48,650 nt of DNA from Methanomassiliicoccales archaeon (GTDB lineage: Archaea; Thermoplasmatota; Thermoplasmata; RBG-16-68-12; SOIM01). The position numbers and the translations under genes were made by a program. Of this stretch, positions 11,101-18,642 are shown piece by piece; positions within the stretch are counted from its first letter, which is position 1, and each line of letters begins with the position of its first letter. Under the pieces are notes generated by a model. That model ran no database searches, was not told where the DNA came from, and worked only from the letters and a program-made list of their open reading frames with translations. The DNA is taken from NCBI GenBank assembly GCA_030593885.1, contig JAUVGH010000015.1, forward strand, positions 1 through 48,650, in the 5' to 3' direction.

Positions 11101-11933
11101 TCCGCAACGCAGTTAGCAAGATTGGGGTCCCAAACAGAACCCGCACCCTTGTCCAGTCCAATCGTGTCTCCACCAGAGACTTCCGTATCACCAATGTGAG
11201 GTCCCCACTCGATCTTGTCCATCACAACCGGATTCCCGGATGCAATGGTTCCCAGAGGATCCGTCCAAACAAGCTTCAGGTTGCTGTCAGCGTCCTGAAG
11301 AGTAACTGAATGTGGAACGGGACTCGTTCCCAACGGGGGCAGAACATCTGCCACCCCGAATCCCCAAATGCCGCCAGAACTGTCCTCGAGGTTCCAGTCC
11401 GCTGCCAGGTCCACATTGCTCGCTGCAGCCGGATTGTAAAGCTCCACCCAGTCTGAAACGTTCACAGGTGCAACCTGATTCAAGGTCACCATGTTCGGTT
11501 GGTTCGCAGACTGAACGATCAGGTTCATGGAAGTGTCCACAACACCATCGGTGTAGACCGGTGCGTTACTTGCTATATATGACTGTGGTTGTCCTGGTAC
11601 CATGACCCAGAAGATGATCGGTTCTCCGTTCACACCACCTTCTTTGGCCGTGTCGTTCGCAGTGTCCTCTCCGGATACGGTCAAGCTGTAGATGCTTCCA
11701 TCATACCCGCCTGTCCCGCCGAAGGTCGAGTCCTGTCCATACAAAGTTCCGTCTATCTCAGCGAACACTTCCGTATTGGGGGGTGCGTTCAACGCATTGA
11801 ACGTTATCGACCCGCTAAAGAAGTGCATGTTGGGCGGGGCTACCACAGGAACCGAGAAGATCCCCAGCATTCCAAGCCCACTCAATAGCACTACAAGTGC
11901 CCATATTCCGGCTGACATCTTTCTTCTTATCAT
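8127..11933 (-). CDS. Cell-surface protein: signal peptide, lamin-tail-like domain, repeated Ig-like domains, TM, acidic E/P/A-rich tail, C-terminal zinc ribbon
   Basis: N-terminal signal sequence; NQVAPVNVSDWVELYNPAAASNVDLAADWNLED...VMDKIEWG lamin-tail-like; repeated D..GWPDDTYSLHIYACDVIPN-type units; TM IELWVWILLIIIIIVIVALIAFF; tail EEEEELPPEEEFVEEE...; ends CPNCGTVNPEGISVCTSCGSPL. SD GAGGTGATATGAC before ATG 11933; 23-nt gap to the upstream gene. Confidence 0.9.
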   Translation of the reverse strand: MIRRKMSAGIWALVVLLSGLGMLGIFSVPVVAPPNMHFFSGSITFNALNAPPNTEVFAEIDGTLYGQDSTFGGTGGYDGSIYSLTVSGEDTANDTAKEGGVNGEPIIFWVMVPGQPQSYIASNAPVYTDGVVDTSMNLIVQSANQPNMVTLNQVAPVNVSDWVELYNPAAASNVDLAADWNLEDSSGGIWGFGVADVLPPLGTSPVPHSVTLQDADSNLKLVWTDPLGTIASGNPVVMDKIEWGPHIGDTEVSGGDTIGLDKGAGSVWDPNLANCVADDGYRRTAPGVDTDTMFDWIDCGFVGPPNQPPQLWIPGPLGYLSPLIGDTSTNFVWQVWYADANNDWPEMGSPSIDIYSLSTGPLPGSPFVMAWVNDVGAPGDYVHPLGGAIYAYQTVMPVGMDWCYVISATDVMGMTNSTAEICDPDVGDVIGPEIPSVLLDGVSNLVVAPGAMVSLTTTIDETNTGGSNIGGAEWKANICTWPGNATTPQDGAWDSPTEVGIDVIDTTLLSGVYDIYVRGWDIVPNYNDTCTLGPAATVTVTVNDIFAPDVYSPLVDGMVQTTVVPGTMVTFTAIIDDSAKGNSNIGGAMYDVNLGPDVAMTAQVGGFDTPNETAEAIIDTTGWADGSYLICIADAWDTAVPTNNHVTGGLYCATINIDGSPPSVTNLRLDTIPTLHTVLVGSTTTLTADVDDAFSGNSNIANASFSFEGTIVGPMNAADGAFNSPSEGVTVDIVITGTPPYVVGGPYTICVYGSDVLGNDNMLGDCNMQLTIVDVDTEAPLLSNLAVDTQSAKTVPEGTTVTFTGDVDDTTTGPSNILNASYLVRDGSGVVYDTDVMTAQDGAFDSWMEMVTVDLDTTGWPDDTYSLHIYACDVIPNCNYLETEQATLTVQPDTGDLDPPEISSVASDSTIFQVGKRTTVNVTATITDINTAGAASNVGGANYTIGATTWPGTLMTAVDGAFDETVEDVTVEIDVLGWAVGTYDVYVYATDEWGNANITSTEHVTIEVTSTAPDTEDPVIGTPSVAPDDPEEGDTVTITVTVTDNFPVDDLTVVITITGPGGTPIATNAVMTLSAGTFTYTTPALTDTGGYSYTITATDEATNSDSTPGTFSVEEKPDDDGGIELWVWILLIIIIIVIVALIAFFATRKKPEEEIPEAPLEEEEELPPEEEFVEEEAFVEEEAPPEEEFVEEAPPEEVVEEAPPEEVVEEPAPAEEAPVEEEAPAEEAPAEEAPAEEEAAAGGPISCPNCGTVNPEGISVCTSCGSPL
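8196..8480 (-). repeat. Low-complexity Glu/Pro/Ala-rich coding repeat (cytoplasmic tail)
   Basis: Translation PEEEFVEEEAFVEEEAPPEEEFVEEAPPEEVVEEAPPEEVVEEPAPAEEAPVEEEAPAEEAPAEEAPAEEEAAA; DNA is near-repetitive gcttcctctgccgg/acctcctcgg units. Confidence 0.8.
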
Positions 11934-11956
11934 GTCATATCACCTCTCTATCAACT

Positions 11957-14900
11957 TCACTCTCCAGGTACCGTCCAGGTACCGTTCGCACTCATCAGGA
12001 TCCAATATCCCTTTCCATTCTCGATGCTCTGGAGCGGCGAACCACCTGGATCGTTGGGGTCGAACCACTTCCAAGGCATCTTTCTGTCAGAGGGATCGTA
12101 GTACATCACTATGACGTACAATCCCGAAAGACCGTTATTATCCAGCACATCTGGCAGAGCGCCAGGAGCGTCCAACAGGTTGGGATATCCCACGAAGAAC
12201 CAGGAGTCCAGACCTATCGTCAGTGCGATCGGTGTGCTCGTCGGCACACGGCCCACAGTGATGAAGTCCAGGTTGTTCTTGTCGGATTCCACACGGATTC
12301 CCTGCATGTTGTCCACATCAGTAAGAGGACCTCCGATCGTCGGCACCCATGACAGCCAGGTCGCGGTGGCAGTATCGTAGACAGAGACCTTCCTGATGTC
12401 TCCGGAAATATCGCCGAACACGGCGCCCACAGTGGTATCATGAAGTTCGAAAGGTATGGAGATGTCGTTGGTTCCCTTGTGGAGCTGGTTGTAGAACTTG
12501 CCGACCTTGTTCGTGTTGGACTCGATCAGCAGACTTGTGACGTTTATCGCTCTCACGACGTAGAAGTAATTGTTCGCATCAGCGGCTTCATTGGGGTCGG
12601 GGTCGGTCCACGGCGGTGCAGGTGTCTGGTCGTACGGCACTCCGAAGTTGAACCCGTCCACGGTCATCGATCTGAAGACGTTGAACTGCACATCCGGCTC
12701 GGAACTGCCCGGGGTCCAATCGAGCTCCAGGTCGGGGCCGACAATTGCTATTTGCAGGTTCGTAGGAGGCGGTGGCGGTACCGACGGGAAACAGGTCTTG
12801 CCGGCTGCCCAAATCATTGCGTTGTAAAGGATCTGCTTGTCATCTACGTTCGATGACATTTCGTGGGCATTGGAGAGGTATATTCCTTTTCCCACGTCGT
12901 TGGCTACGATCGCGCCGGCCGAAGGTACAGGTGTTGAGTTACCAAGGTACTCGCCTCCAGGTAGCAGATTGGTTGCTGTCCATCCGGCTGGATCAGGTAC
13001 GAAACCTCCAGGAGTAGATGATATTCCGCTACCTGTCGTGAATGGATCAGCTATGTTGCAGAACACCGTGTGTCCTCCATCTATCTGCTGATAGTCAGTC
13101 ACTCCAGTAGTGTCACCGTATGACTCGCTACCGTCTATTCCGAACAGCGGCGCCAACTGATTGTGGTTGATCAGACTGAACGAATTCAGCACAGTTCCAG
13201 TTCCCATGATTCCATGGCCAGCGTTGACATAAGCCTGGATGGCCGTTATCTCCGCGTTTGTGAACTCGGATGTGGAAAGGCCTGTTGAGTTCGAAGAAGA
13301 GATCAGCAAGATGTCCGCGCTCGAATACGTCAGGTCCAATGTGGTGATGTCCTCCTTGTCCAGGTATGTGTAGTCGATGAGTATCTGGAACGAACCATAT
13401 GTTGCCCAGTTCGTGTTCAGATCATCCCACGGTGCCATTCCTGCGTTGTCAGTGCCCCATGAATCCAGGACCATGATGATGATAAGACTCTGATCGACAA
13501 CTTCAATGTTCTTGCACACCTCGTTGTTGGACGTGTCGGTCTCTCCCACTACCTGCATCACCTTCATGCAGATGTTGTATGTGCCAGGTGTTGCAGGCGG
13601 ATCCCAGATCAATGTGACTGGTGTGGTCATTCCAACCCCGAGCGTTGGAATGTTCGTCGAATCCACGACCGTACCATCCTCGGTCAGGACAACATCTATT
13701 CCTGCAGTGCTGTTGTCCTCAACAACGCTGGCCAGGTTCGCCAAAGTGGCAGTGATGTCCATCGTCGGCGTGGGTTTCACCCTGTCCGGTCCTATCAGAC
13801 CAGACATCGCCACATCATGAGCGACTATCTGATACTGGCTCCAGACCATCGAATTATAGAGGATCTGTTTATCCACCGCGTTGCCGAACCATTCGGGCAT
13901 CCATGATATGTATACCAGCCGCTTGTACTCGACCAATGCCACCGACAGTCCTGTTGACGTGGCCACATAGGTTCCGCCAAGGGTGCCCGGTCTCATGTCT
14001 GCCGCGTCCCATGTTCCATCGTCGTCAGGAACGCTTGAGTAGTTATTCCCAATCGTGAACGGATCTGCAGCCACACCCGTTAGAAGTTGGTGGCCTGCAC
14101 TCACGTGGTTAACGTCAACCTCCGATGGGTTGGTCTGATTGAAGGTCTGATTGACTATGCCGAACATGTCTAACAATGCGTCGTTATTTGGTATCGTGGA
14201 GTAGAACGTAGTACCAGTGGCAACCAGTCCGTGGCCTTCCACGGTGTACTTCTTGATAGCCGCTATCTCAGCGTAGGTGAGTTCAGACCATGCCTGTGCA
14301 AGGGCCAACCTTGCAGACAAGGAGACCACCAAGGTATCTGCTCCGGTGGCTGCAATGTCCGCGTAGGTGATCGATGTCTTGTTCAACAGGCTCCATTCTA
14401 TCTCAACCGGAGTTACACCATAAGTCTCCCAGTTCGTATTCAAGTCCATCCAGGATTGAATCACCGGACCGCTCTTGGTTCCCATCGAACGGACGATAGA
14501 GATCTTCTTTGATGGAACGTCTCTGACGCCTATCGTCTTGCAGACCTCGTTGTTCCCGAGGTTCGTCTCTCCCTGAACAGGCCATGCCTCGATGCACACG
14601 CTGTAGTCGCCGGTCGATCCGGGGACCCATATGAAGCTGACTGGCTGCGATCCGGATAGAGGTATTGAAGGGATGTTGTCCACCTGGACATATGCACCGT
14701 CTATCTTCAGCCACGCGTCGACGCCGTTCGTGTTGTTGTCCTCGGCCGACTGCCCAAGGTTGTAGATGGTGGCGTCAACATTCACATTGTCCGTCGGCAG
14801 CGCATAGTTGGGGGCGCTGAAGCCTCCGACGCTTACGTCGTTGGCCTCTTGCGCACCATATACGTAAAGCCTGTCAATGAGCCAACCTCTGAACAGGTTG

Positions 14901-15976
14901 TTCTGATTGTCTATCGTATCAAAATAGAACTTGAATCTAACCGTCTTACCCGCATACACTCCCAGATCGAAATACTCCTTCGTCCAGTTGTCGGTGCCCG
15001 TTGTTATCCAGAGTCTCTGTTCCACCCAGATCCCCGGGTTCGACGTGTCCTCAACGAGGAACCTGGCCAGGTCGAAATTCATGAAGTTCTCGGTTCGGAG
15101 GTCGTGCCACAAGCTCATTGCTGGGTCGCTGTATCCGGACAGGTCAATGTTGCCGGAAGTTAGGTTACCATAGTTCCTCAAACCCAGTGGTGGTGGACCG
15201 TAGAAGTAAGTGTTCACCAAGAACGGGTCGGGCTCAGTGATGTTCGCATACCACCATGCAGTCGAAGGACTCTCACTCACGTAGGACCAATACGTGTCCA
15301 TGTGCCAGAGAGGGCTCGGTCCTCCGCTGAAGGTCCAGCTACCCTGACCGCTTTCCATCTCGTCACTCCAGATAACGGTCTTCACGAGTGTCTCACCCGA
15401 GCTCGGAGTATTGATCGTCGGAGCGGGATCGGCACAGATAATCGCGGTCAACTCGATGCCGAAAGTAACGCCCTCGGTTCCGGCTGCAACGTCAATATAG
15501 ACTGTAATATACTTCGGATTGAAAGGTCCGACGCTGTATCCGCTGAAGGTCATGAGTTGCGGAAAAGATGGACTCATCACCGATGATAGAACGCCGTTGT
15601 TGCCCGTTTCCACTTCATTCCAATCCATATCCACTTCGCCATCAAGATCGTTGAAAAGAAAGATCTCTTCAATGTCAGCGTCAATGGCCGTTGAACCCGC
15701 CGTTAAATCGAACGTCATGCTCGTGACGCTCACAGCCTCATCCTGGGGCTGCAAAGTCAAATGTAGCGTCGTTATGTTGTTGTCCTGGGGGAACACTCCT
15801 TCGACAACAGCGGAGTTCGATCCAGTCACCACAAGGTCGACAACAGCCACGACGTTCGTCGAAGCGAACGCGAAGACGGCTGCGAACCCAGCGACCACCA
15901 TTACAACACAAACGATCGCAGATGAGGCTTTCTTAATATCCTTCTCACTACCAGAATGTTTGCTCAATAGCTTCAT
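11957..15976 (-). CDS. Giant secreted protein, paralog group A (MAM/immune-inhibitor-A-like region, CARDB-like, two GATase1-like domains, FN3, C-terminal WKWFDPNDP module)
   Basis: ORF 11957-16006; preferred ATG 15976 (MKLLSKHSGSEKDIKK...) with GAGGAGGTC SD immediately upstream. Strong residue-level similarity to 18643-22728 and 23249-27343 (LNTNW..YG, DKQILYN(A/S)M(V/I)W, PWKWFDPNDPGGSPL). Confidence 0.9.
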   Translation of the reverse strand: MKLLSKHSGSEKDIKKASSAIVCVVMVVAGFAAVFAFASTNVVAVVDLVVTGSNSAVVEGVFPQDNNITTLHLTLQPQDEAVSVTSMTFDLTAGSTAIDADIEEIFLFNDLDGEVDMDWNEVETGNNGVLSSVMSPSFPQLMTFSGYSVGPFNPKYITVYIDVAAGTEGVTFGIELTAIICADPAPTINTPSSGETLVKTVIWSDEMESGQGSWTFSGGPSPLWHMDTYWSYVSESPSTAWWYANITEPDPFLVNTYFYGPPPLGLRNYGNLTSGNIDLSGYSDPAMSLWHDLRTENFMNFDLARFLVEDTSNPGIWVEQRLWITTGTDNWTKEYFDLGVYAGKTVRFKFYFDTIDNQNNLFRGWLIDRLYVYGAQEANDVSVGGFSAPNYALPTDNVNVDATIYNLGQSAEDNNTNGVDAWLKIDGAYVQVDNIPSIPLSGSQPVSFIWVPGSTGDYSVCIEAWPVQGETNLGNNEVCKTIGVRDVPSKKISIVRSMGTKSGPVIQSWMDLNTNWETYGVTPVEIEWSLLNKTSITYADIAATGADTLVVSLSARLALAQAWSELTYAEIAAIKKYTVEGHGLVATGTTFYSTIPNNDALLDMFGIVNQTFNQTNPSEVDVNHVSAGHQLLTGVAADPFTIGNNYSSVPDDDGTWDAADMRPGTLGGTYVATSTGLSVALVEYKRLVYISWMPEWFGNAVDKQILYNSMVWSQYQIVAHDVAMSGLIGPDRVKPTPTMDITATLANLASVVEDNSTAGIDVVLTEDGTVVDSTNIPTLGVGMTTPVTLIWDPPATPGTYNICMKVMQVVGETDTSNNEVCKNIEVVDQSLIIIMVLDSWGTDNAGMAPWDDLNTNWATYGSFQILIDYTYLDKEDITTLDLTYSSADILLISSSNSTGLSTSEFTNAEITAIQAYVNAGHGIMGTGTVLNSFSLINHNQLAPLFGIDGSESYGDTTGVTDYQQIDGGHTVFCNIADPFTTGSGISSTPGGFVPDPAGWTATNLLPGGEYLGNSTPVPSAGAIVANDVGKGIYLSNAHEMSSNVDDKQILYNAMIWAAGKTCFPSVPPPPPTNLQIAIVGPDLELDWTPGSSEPDVQFNVFRSMTVDGFNFGVPYDQTPAPPWTDPDPNEAADANNYFYVVRAINVTSLLIESNTNKVGKFYNQLHKGTNDISIPFELHDTTVGAVFGDISGDIRKVSVYDTATATWLSWVPTIGGPLTDVDNMQGIRVESDKNNLDFITVGRVPTSTPIALTIGLDSWFFVGYPNLLDAPGALPDVLDNNGLSGLYVIVMYYDPSDRKMPWKWFDPNDPGGSPLQSIENGKGYWILMSANGTWTVPGE

Positions 15977-16040
15977 GACCTCCTCTCCTAACCACAGTAA
16001 TGCCACTTACGGGGACTTTCGGGATTGTATCCATTTCAGA

Positions 16041-16070
16041 TATAAAAAAATGTTGGAACAACGTTTTGAC
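16041..16070 (-). promoter_or_regulatory. Proximal promoter with shared upstream motif
   Basis: Plus strand tataaaaaaatgttggaacaacgttttgac; coding strand GTCAAAACGTTGTTCCAACATTTTTTTATA. Confidence 0.6.
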
Positions 16071-16091
16071 TCCATTACACCCAGACCTGGA

Positions 16092-16109
16092 GGCAATAAC
16101 GTTGTTGCC
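16092..16109. promoter_or_regulatory. Near-perfect 18-bp palindrome between tandem promoters (candidate operator)
   Basis: ggcaataacgttgttgcc; perfect apart from one symmetry-related T/G position. Confidence 0.4.
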
Positions 16110-16157
16110 GTCTAGGGAAAGGATTTCTCTCACCGTTCTTTCAACCGTTCTTGTAAT

Positions 16158-16186
16158 ATAATATAAAATTGGAACAATCTTTTGAC
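16158..16186 (-). promoter_or_regulatory. Distal promoter with second copy of shared motif
   Basis: Plus strand ataatataaaattggaacaatcttttgacc; coding strand GGTCAAAAGATTGTTCCAATTTTATATTAT. Confidence 0.55.
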
Positions 16187-16226
16187 CGCGACCCCCTTTT
16201 CCGATGACTTCCCGAGGTCTTCGCCC

Positions 16227-18602
16227 TCACACCTTCTTGCTGAGGTCCTCGTATTCGAGATGGGACCCGTTCTTAGCCACGGAGAGAAGTCCAATCTTCT
16301 GCAGCGACTTGATGTGGTAGTTGACGACCTGCTTGCTGGTTCCCAGTGCCTCGGCGATCTCGGTCTGTGTCAGGTCGGGGCCCTGTCTGATCATCTTCAG
16401 GATGGCCTTCTGGATCATGCTGGCCTTGGTCCTCTTCACCCTGGTCACACCCGCCGGATAGAATCTTTTGTTCCTGCCGTCCACGCGGGAGGCCACGAAG
16501 CCTTCCCTCTCCAAGATGTACAGATGATGAGTCAGTGTGCCGTTCTCCACTCCCATGGCCTTCTTGATAGAGGAGTAGTTCTCCCCTGGATATGCCATTA
16601 TGTAACCGTAGATCTGACCCCTGAGGAACTGGTTGAGCACTTTCTCCTTGTTCAGTTTGGAGTACAGTGGCACCAGGAAGTACAGGAAGAACCGGAACCT
16701 GCCGTATTCGGTGATTCCCGTGAATGCTCCCAGTGCGACAACAACAACTCCCATGGCTCCCAGGATGATCAGTGTGTTATCCACAGGTTCAGGATCCATT
16801 CCCTGCACCCGTATGTAGAATATCTGGACATCTCCGTCTTCACCATCTGTGACGTATATGAATATGAGATTTTGGCCTTCTTGGCCTTCTACCGGGCTCC
16901 AGGTGACCATGCCGGTGTGTTGGTCAATGGCCATTCCAACCGGCGCGTTGACCAGTGAGTGTGACAGAATGTCGTCCTCGTCCGGATCATATGCCTCAGC
17001 GAAGTAGACGTAGTCCTCGCCCACTTTTCCGTGTTCAATCGGGCTTCTGATGAAATATGGCGGGTTGTTGATTACGATCGGGGCTGGGTAGGCAATCCTG
17101 AACCACAGGTTCCCGCTTGCGGTGTTTCCCACGTTGTCTTGAACGATATAACTGACATTGTAATGCTTCTCCTCTGAGAAGGCGATCATGCCAAGATAAT
17201 CTCGGAAGGATCCTCCATCGGACGAGTATCTGAGGCTCTTAACACCTGAGCCAATATCGCTTGCCACCAGCTCCAGTGAAGTTTTCGAGTCGATTGTGAC
17301 AGGATTGCCCCCTTCGCCGCCAGGGTCCAGAGCCATGGAAACGGTCGGTGCTGCTGTGTCCAGAGAAAGGCTCTTGGAGTTCGTCGGTTCCTCGTTGTTG
17401 GCCGGATCGGAGCTGTAGAAGGAGATGGTATTGGCACCTTCTTTTGTCAGATGGAAGGGTGTGTGGTCGTACAGTTCCCAAGCCCCTCCGTCAATCGAGT
17501 ACTTGGTCTGAACGGGTTCTGTCCCTCCTGGTGAGACATCGAACGACAGCTGGGTTGCACCTATGTACATGGGCGCGGTCCCGTGAGTTGGACCCGAGAT
17601 CACCAGTGTCGTCACCGGATCCAGCTGATCTGCGAGAGTCAGATATTCTATCCTGTTGCCATCGATCCATATCTGTCCAACAGTGGCATTCGTATAGCCG
17701 AGCTTCGATGCTTTTATGACATGTGGAGTGAAGTGGGTCCTGTTCTCACCGAAGAACCCAAAGCTGTCCACATACTCGGTGGCAATGAGATGTGAAACCC
17801 CTTCACTGTTGGTAATCCCAGCGTCAGAAGCGGTCCCATTCGCATTGTCCTTCAAAAGAACGTCAGCGGCCTCTACGTCCTCACTTATCGAATTGTCCAC
17901 GTGGACATCCAAGAACCACTGCCTCTCTATGCCAGCGGTCGGATCCCCTATCTTGACCTTCGTATCATTGTAGGTGGTGTTGAGTGCCGTGACCCATGAG
18001 TTACCAGAAACATCGAAATCAAAATACGACATCCCTGAGTATAATGTGCAGTTCTCAAAGACCGGGTCGGAGTCCGAGCCGCTCCTCGAGTCAGCCACCA
18101 CGGCTGTTCTGAGTGCGCTTATCTCCGAGTTGACGAATCGTGGCGAAGATGACGATATCTGAAGACCATTGCGGGACATCATGATCGATACGTGCTCGAG
18201 CACCGATCCCTCGTCCTCAATGAATGCCAGTGACCTCCACAGCTTGTCCATAGATGCAAGCTTCGTCGTGATCAGGATGGGTTCAGCGGACGTTCCATTC
18301 GCGATGATCCTCCCTCTTACGTCGATTCCGAGATTGTCATCGACAAGCACCGTCACGCCTGCTTCGATGTAGAGCGTCTGTGTCGAATTCACTACGAAGT
18401 CCTGTCCGGTAATCTGGATCGGTAGCCCTTTGGCCCAGAATATGTCATTCAATCCTTGGGGGGGTTCGTCCCCGCCAACGGCGAATGGGCTGATGGAAAG
18501 TGCGCTCAATGAGAGTAGAAATGCCCCCAGCAGCGCCGCTGTTGTCAATCTCCTTACTGAGGAGATATCCCCATCTCTACCCTTGCCACAACTGTTTGTC
18601 AT
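16227..18602 (-). CDS. Membrane-anchored transcriptional regulator: extracytoplasmic beta-helix/Ig-like sensor, TM, C-terminal tandem winged-HTH
   Basis: Signal sequence; beta-helix-like region (DNLGIDVRGRIIANGTSAEPILITTKL...SVLEHVSIMMSRNGLQISSSSPRFVNSEISAL); Ig-like region (FIRSPIEHGKVGEDYVYFAEAYDPDEDDIL...GMVTWSPVEGQEGQ); TM NTLIILGAMGVVVVALGAFTG; then RGQIYGYIMAYPGENYSSIKKAMGVENGTLTHHLYILEREGFVASRVDGRNKRFYPAG and LTQTEIAEALGTSKQVVNYHIKSLQKIGLLSV, typical wHTH recognition-helix patterns. 40-nt gap to the upstream gene. Confidence 0.9.
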   Translation of the reverse strand: MTNSCGKGRDGDISSVRRLTTAALLGAFLLSLSALSISPFAVGGDEPPQGLNDIFWAKGLPIQITGQDFVVNSTQTLYIEAGVTVLVDDNLGIDVRGRIIANGTSAEPILITTKLASMDKLWRSLAFIEDEGSVLEHVSIMMSRNGLQISSSSPRFVNSEISALRTAVVADSRSGSDSDPVFENCTLYSGMSYFDFDVSGNSWVTALNTTYNDTKVKIGDPTAGIERQWFLDVHVDNSISEDVEAADVLLKDNANGTASDAGITNSEGVSHLIATEYVDSFGFFGENRTHFTPHVIKASKLGYTNATVGQIWIDGNRIEYLTLADQLDPVTTLVISGPTHGTAPMYIGATQLSFDVSPGGTEPVQTKYSIDGGAWELYDHTPFHLTKEGANTISFYSSDPANNEEPTNSKSLSLDTAAPTVSMALDPGGEGGNPVTIDSKTSLELVASDIGSGVKSLRYSSDGGSFRDYLGMIAFSEEKHYNVSYIVQDNVGNTASGNLWFRIAYPAPIVINNPPYFIRSPIEHGKVGEDYVYFAEAYDPDEDDILSHSLVNAPVGMAIDQHTGMVTWSPVEGQEGQNLIFIYVTDGEDGDVQIFYIRVQGMDPEPVDNTLIILGAMGVVVVALGAFTGITEYGRFRFFLYFLVPLYSKLNKEKVLNQFLRGQIYGYIMAYPGENYSSIKKAMGVENGTLTHHLYILEREGFVASRVDGRNKRFYPAGVTRVKRTKASMIQKAILKMIRQGPDLTQTEIAEALGTSKQVVNYHIKSLQKIGLLSVAKNGSHLEYEDLSKKV

Positions 18603-18642
18603 GATGGCAGACCTCGCCCGCTTCGGATTGAGAGATCCGACC

